Shown: piece after piece, positions 59,910 to 64,000 of the stretch
How the letters are laid out: each line of letters starts with the position of its first letter
Position numbering within the stretch: position 1 is the stretch's first letter
Origin: Limanda limanda
Lineage: Eukaryota; Chordata; Actinopteri; Pleuronectiformes; Pleuronectidae
Direction: 5' to 3'
DNA length: 64,000 nt
Assembly: GCF_963576545.1 (NCBI RefSeq)
Contig: NC_083639.1
Span: forward strand, 24,398,118-24,462,117
Translations under genes and position numbers: made by a program
Notes under the pieces: model-generated
What the model was told of the DNA's origin: nothing
Seen by the model: only the letters and a program-made list of their open reading frames with translations
Databases searched by the model: none

Positions 59910-60175
59910 TGCATGAAAGGGGTTCCCCCAGCAGTCTATAGCAGAATAACTAAGGGATGTTCAGGACTCACCTGATCCAGCGCTAACTATAGGTTTTATC
60001 AAAAAGGAACGTTTTTAAGTTTAACCCTCGAATGTAGAGATGGTGTCTGCCTCAAGAACCCAGAGTGGGAGCTGGTTCCTCAGGAGAGGAGCCTGGTAGC
60101 TGAAGGCTCCACCTCCTATTATACTCTTAGAGATTCCTGGAACCACAAGAGAGCCGGTATGCTACTGGCATTTAG
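59910..60175 (-). mobile_element. Antisense L2/Maui LINE fragment
   Basis: The plus strand reads TATCAAAAAGGAACGTTTTT, GTAGAGATGGTGTCTGCCTC, GGGAGCTGGTTCCTCAGGAG and GCCTGGTAGCTGAAGGCTCC, the very common antisense of the Maui/L2 LINE in fish. Confidence 0.7.
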
Positions 60176-60749
60176 TCATTAAACTCCAATGAGAAAAAAC
60201 ACTGAGGTGCACACCAGCTAAGCCATGCAGCACCCAATATGGTGACTGGTGTAACCACAATATGAGTTAATGACCACCAGGGGACAACCTGATAATCTAG
60301 ACCTTATTAATCTAGAATTTATTCAATTCAAATTAATTACCAGCACAGTCACTGTTTGTATGGCTGTGGCATGGTGCAGAAATTGACAGTTTACATATTG
60401 ATTTGCCAACATAAGCACACGCTGTAGTTACGGGACCTTTAGCTACTTTTTGGTATATGAAGTGTTTTGGTGGTTAAATTGCATTTTGGACCAACGTGTC
60501 AGGTTAATCACTGTCACTGAAGTCCTCAGTTCTAATAACGTGGGTTTGATTCACAAATAGTCACTAGCCATTGCCATGATGAAGTTGCCTAATTACATAA
60601 TTGCTGAGTGACCATGGTGACATGCTGCGTTCATTTATATCAGTACATCTCACCACATCTCCCCCTTTTAGAAACACAAAAGGCCTACTAAAGGAACACT
60701 AAGCTTAGGAAACGTATCCCTTAAGAATTCTCACTCTCCTACTGTGTAT

Positions 60750-61392
60750 CAATACAACATTTAACATACAGAATGCAGCAGCTCGACTGGTTTTTAACCA
60801 ACCTAAATTCACTCGCACTACTCCGCTCCTCCGCTCCCTACACTGGCTACCAGTGGCTGCCCGCATCCGGTTCAAAACACTAGTACTCGCATACCATGCT
60901 GTAAACAGATCAGGTCCAGTTTACATCCAGGACATGGTCAAACACTACACACCAGCACGTTCACTCCGCTCTGCTTCAGCTAAACGACTCGTTGCTCCCT
61001 CACTGCGAGCTAAACACTCATCAAAATCACGACTGTTGCTCCTAGCTCCTAAATGGTGGAATGAGCTCCCACTCGACATCCGGACATCTGAAAGTTTACA
61101 CATCTTTCGCCGAAAACTAAAAACACACCTCTTCCGACTGTACCTTGAATAAAAAAAACAAAAAAAAACAAAAAAAAAAACAAACACTAACCACTTTTGA
61201 AACTAACACTTTGGTAGCACTAAAATGGCACTTACTTATAGCACTTTGTAGTTTTGCTTTATTTCGAAGAAATTTTACTGTCTTGATTCTTGTTGTTCTT
61301 GGTTTGTACCCTCAGGGTTGAATGCACTTATTGTAAGTCGCTTTGGATAAAAGCGTCAGCTAAATGAAATGTAATGTAATGTAATGTAATAC
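60750..61392 (+). mobile_element. 5'-truncated L2-type LINE, RT C-terminus and (AATGT)n tail
   Basis: A single open frame from about 60766 to the stop at 61152 reads QNAAARLVFNQPK, LLRSLHWLPVAARIRFKTLV, YHAVNRSGPVYIQDMVKHYT, LLLLAPKWWNELPLDIRTSE and SLHIFRRKLKTHLFRLYLE, the conserved C-terminus of L2-type ORF2. The 3' UTR ends TTGTAAGTCGCTTTGGATAA, AAGCGTCAGCTAAATGAAAT then GTAATGTAATGTAAT, as in full fish LINEs. The open frame is intact to its stop, suggesting a fairly recent insertion, but the polymerase and endonuclease domains are gone. Confidence 0.88.
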
Positions 61393-61667
61393 ACAACAGA
61401 ATGGAAAACTGAAATCGTGGTAGATTGCCCTCCGCCAGCAATGACATAGGGATTATTCTGCCCTCAGTATATTGTGTTACTATTGAAGAACAATATTTTA
61501 ACTCAAAAGTCTATATTGTCCCTCTCTAGGTAGGGCCATTTAACCTAATTTGTAAAATCACAAATAAAGTGCATTTCAAATACCGATGTAACAACTCCTG
61601 GCTGGTGATACAAGAGCCAGTCAGTACGGATCTGCCGTCCTATCATGGGCATTGTTCTGTAGCTCAT

Positions 61668-62260
61668 TTAGGCCAGGTATGAGTTAGGCTGTTTGAGAGT
61701 TTGGTCGGCTCTTTCAGCTGCCCAATTTGCCTGGCGGTAGTGGGGGCTAGAAGTAGTGTGAGTAAACCCATACTCTTTACAAAAGTCTCCAAACTCAGAT
61801 AACTTAAACTGCATGGTGTTGTCACTGACGAGCTCCAGAGGCATTCGCCATACAGCTTTTAAACCAGTTAATGACATAAAGGCTTGACAGCGTGTCTGCT
61901 ACGACCATCTGTTTCCCCAGGACGTGGGGGAAACATCTTAGGGCTCATCAACATTTTTTGGCATTGCATTGATGCTTTGTCCAGATCATAGACGTTGTTG
62001 GGCGTATCAGTGGTTTGTAGTCTGGAGGCAGAAGCTGTCCATTCCTTGTAGATAGCGTGCAAACATTTCACAGGACCACACCACTGCAAAGTATCCTTCT
62101 CTATCTGTGACTATCGTTTTTTTTCTCTCTGGGAGGGTGCATGAGCAGAAAGCGACTGGTCTCAGCTCACCATTGTGTTCCTGCAGTAGTACAGCAACCA
62201 CTGCGTTTATGAAAATGCTTGCATAAATGTAAAACAAATATATATGTATACATATGCACA
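61668..62260 (-). pseudogene. Ty3/gypsy pol remnant (RNase H then integrase)
   Basis: On the minus strand, 62260-62000 reads AVLLQEHNGELRPVAFCSCT, FAVVWSCEMFARYLQGMDSF, the RNase H domain. Next comes a damaged VYDLDKASMQCQKMLM, then at 61840-61680 [28 protein letters not shown] and [10 protein letters not shown], the integrase core with the second Asp (SDN) and the catalytic Glu (AAER) preserved. Most of the spacer between RNase H and integrase is deleted and frames differ. LTRs were not identified next to it. Confidence 0.82.
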
Positions 62261-62699
62261 GCCACCAGAGGTAGCGTTCAGTTGTCATAAAAATGAATAA
62301 CACTCATGAAAACATCACTAAGATTTTTTTAGGTTCTAATTCTGGTAATAGATCCCATTCACCTAAATCTTACACACTTACACAAAAACAAAATCAATAT
62401 CCAAAAACTACTTGTAAAAGACAAGAAAATATATGTATATATAAAATTTGGTTGGCAGCCTTGATGGAGTTCGATTCTCCTGGTCTGCTGCGTGTGAGTT
62501 TCGTATGTCTGGAGCGGAGGGGCTCTCCGTCATTGTTGGTATAACACAACAAACAGCACCGGGTAATTCACGCATTCTATATTTTCTTAAAAATACATTC
62601 AGTTTGAATTGAAAGTGACTGACATTAATGTAAACATATAATGAAAGAATAAATATGGATAGAGCGCGTCAGAATCATGGTCAAAATATATAACTGAAT

Positions 62700-63690
62700 A
62701 GCTAATAAGAAATAAGACTGTACAACTCATCTACCTCTGTCAGAGCCACCATTACAGAACTGCACTAAATATACCTGTCTCCTTGCACTGTGTACCTGTA
62801 CAACACTCCACTCCATATACACTTACTTCACATCATATGTGATATGTGTTTAATATAAACCATATTGATATTATATATCATTTTATACAATAATATTGTC
62901 TTTTGCACACTCTTTCTACATATTCTTACACTCATAGTATATTATATTATCCATTGTATAGTCAAATACTTATATTTATACCTCTACTAGATATCATATA
63001 TTATATCATACTCTCTGTGTATTCTTTGTATATATAAGTCTATATACACATATTTATACATGTGTACATGTTATTATTATATTTACTATTATTATTATAT
63101 ATACTGTTGCTGCCATTATTACTATATACTGCTATTATATAGGTATAATTACTATCATATATAAATATATATTATGTTATATTATATACTATATATACTG
63201 TACTATTTGTATATACTTTCTAACAATAACATTACCATCATATCATCAGTACTATTACCATCATCTTGCCACTGCACCTTATCTACCTATTTATTGTGTG
63301 GACTAGTGGCAGAAACTTGGACTATGGGCAGAAAAGGTCTCTGGCTCGTCTCTGGTTCGACTCCACGGAGAAACAACAAAAAGACGGACCTGGATTGATC
63401 TGTCCAAAAATCCAAGAGGATTCTCCCTACCCTGTCTAGTGCCCCTGAGCAAGGCACCTTCCACCCCTAACATCTGCTCTGTGTGTCTAGCACCAGATGG
63501 GTTAAAAGCAGAGGTTAAATTTCCCTCCCTTATGTGTTTGGGTCAAATAAATGTATCTTATCTTAATCTTAATCTGTTTTTATTCTTTCTACCTCAATAT
63601 TTTTTATTTTATTCTATTGTATTGTATTTTATTGTATTCAAATATACCGGCTGCTATGACAACTTAATTTCCCTTCGGGGATGAATAAAG
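62700..63690 (+). mobile_element. LINE 3' UTR split by a SINE
   Basis: AT-rich sequence with many ATATTATA-type repeats runs to TTATTGTGTGGACTAGTGG. After the SINE it resumes TTTTTATTCTTTCTACCTCA and ends TTTCCCTTCGGGGATGAATA followed by AAGTAATCTATCT, a typical fish LINE 3' terminus. The upstream coding part is absent. Confidence 0.55.
63294..63572 (+). mobile_element. tRNA-derived SINE, second copy
   Basis: Same family as 52795-53128: A box TGGACTAGTGG, B box GGTTCGACTCC, GTGCCCCTGAGCAAGGCACC and CACCAGATGGGTTAAAAGCA. It differs by an 11-bp-scale duplication before the B box (CTCTGGCTCGTCTCTGG) and by two deletions in the body. It is inserted in a LINE tail. Confidence 0.9.
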
Positions 63691-63918
<228 letters not shown>

Positions 63919-64000
63919 TAAAAAGTGCCTAATGCACTTGAACGCGGCATGACGTCAGGTGACGAAAGCGTTGAGGGAACGTGGGCGTGGCCGTGCGTAG

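Noticed and set aside
63294..63370. Functional tRNA gene
   Set aside because: A and B boxes are present, but the sequence is joined to a SINE body and repeated elsewhere, and the region between them does not give a clean cloverleaf by eye.

Overview
The window is nuclear DNA of a teleost fish, probably a percomorph. It carries the 5' third of one vertebrate neuronal gene with GT-AG introns, and the rest is dense with teleost repeat families: L2/Maui-type LINEs, tRNA-derived SINEs, hAT-, piggyBac- and IS630/Tc1-like DNA transposons, MITEs, Ty3/gypsy remnants and long microsatellites. I see no bacterial-type genes, operons or CRISPR arrays.

The one host gene I can support is cadps (CAPS1, calcium-dependent secretion activator), on the minus strand. 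Six coding exons are visible from right to left: exon 1 at 56092-56442 with the start codon, exon 2 at 27928-28041, exon 3 at 24860-25192, exon 4 at 6396-6476, exon 5 at 5774-6010 and exon 6 at 2101-2222. They encode residues 1 to about 413: the acidic and Gly/Pro-rich N-terminus, the N-terminal conserved region and the start of the C2 domain. The C2 remainder, PH and MUN domains lie beyond the left edge. Intron lengths, from the 5' end, are about 28.05, 2.7, 18.4, 0.39 and 3.55 kb, and a sixth intron runs off the window. Close agreement with CADPS1 rather than CADPS2 (from memory of the families) supports the paralogue call.

Left part (1-12.6 kb): an L2/Maui LINE remnant, a broken IS630/Tc1-like transposase, exons 6 to 4 with a 396-bp MITE between exons 6 and 5, then two broken ZBED-type hAT relics with a 16-bp minisatellite arranged as an inverted repeat. 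Middle (12.6-44 kb): intronic, with MITEs, SINEs, a LINE on the minus strand (29.2-30.1 kb), an LTR-like block at 33.6-36.1 kb flanked by a 110-bp direct repeat, and long CA/TG tracts. Right part of intron 1 (44-56 kb): a 2.6-kb hAT-like element with 6-bp target duplications; then a ZBED-type hAT relic interrupted by a piggyBac element with 17-bp terminal inverted repeats and TTAA duplications. Removing the piggyBac rejoins the hAT reading frame exactly. Upstream of cadps (56.5-64 kb): the promoter and 5' UTR region, then LINE, gypsy, IS630-like and SINE fragments ending in a 225-bp (ATCT)n tract.

No undescribed biological system was found. The most informative items are the nested hAT/piggyBac insertion, the inverted minisatellite inside a hAT relic, the related SINE copies, and the direct-repeat-flanked LTR-like block.
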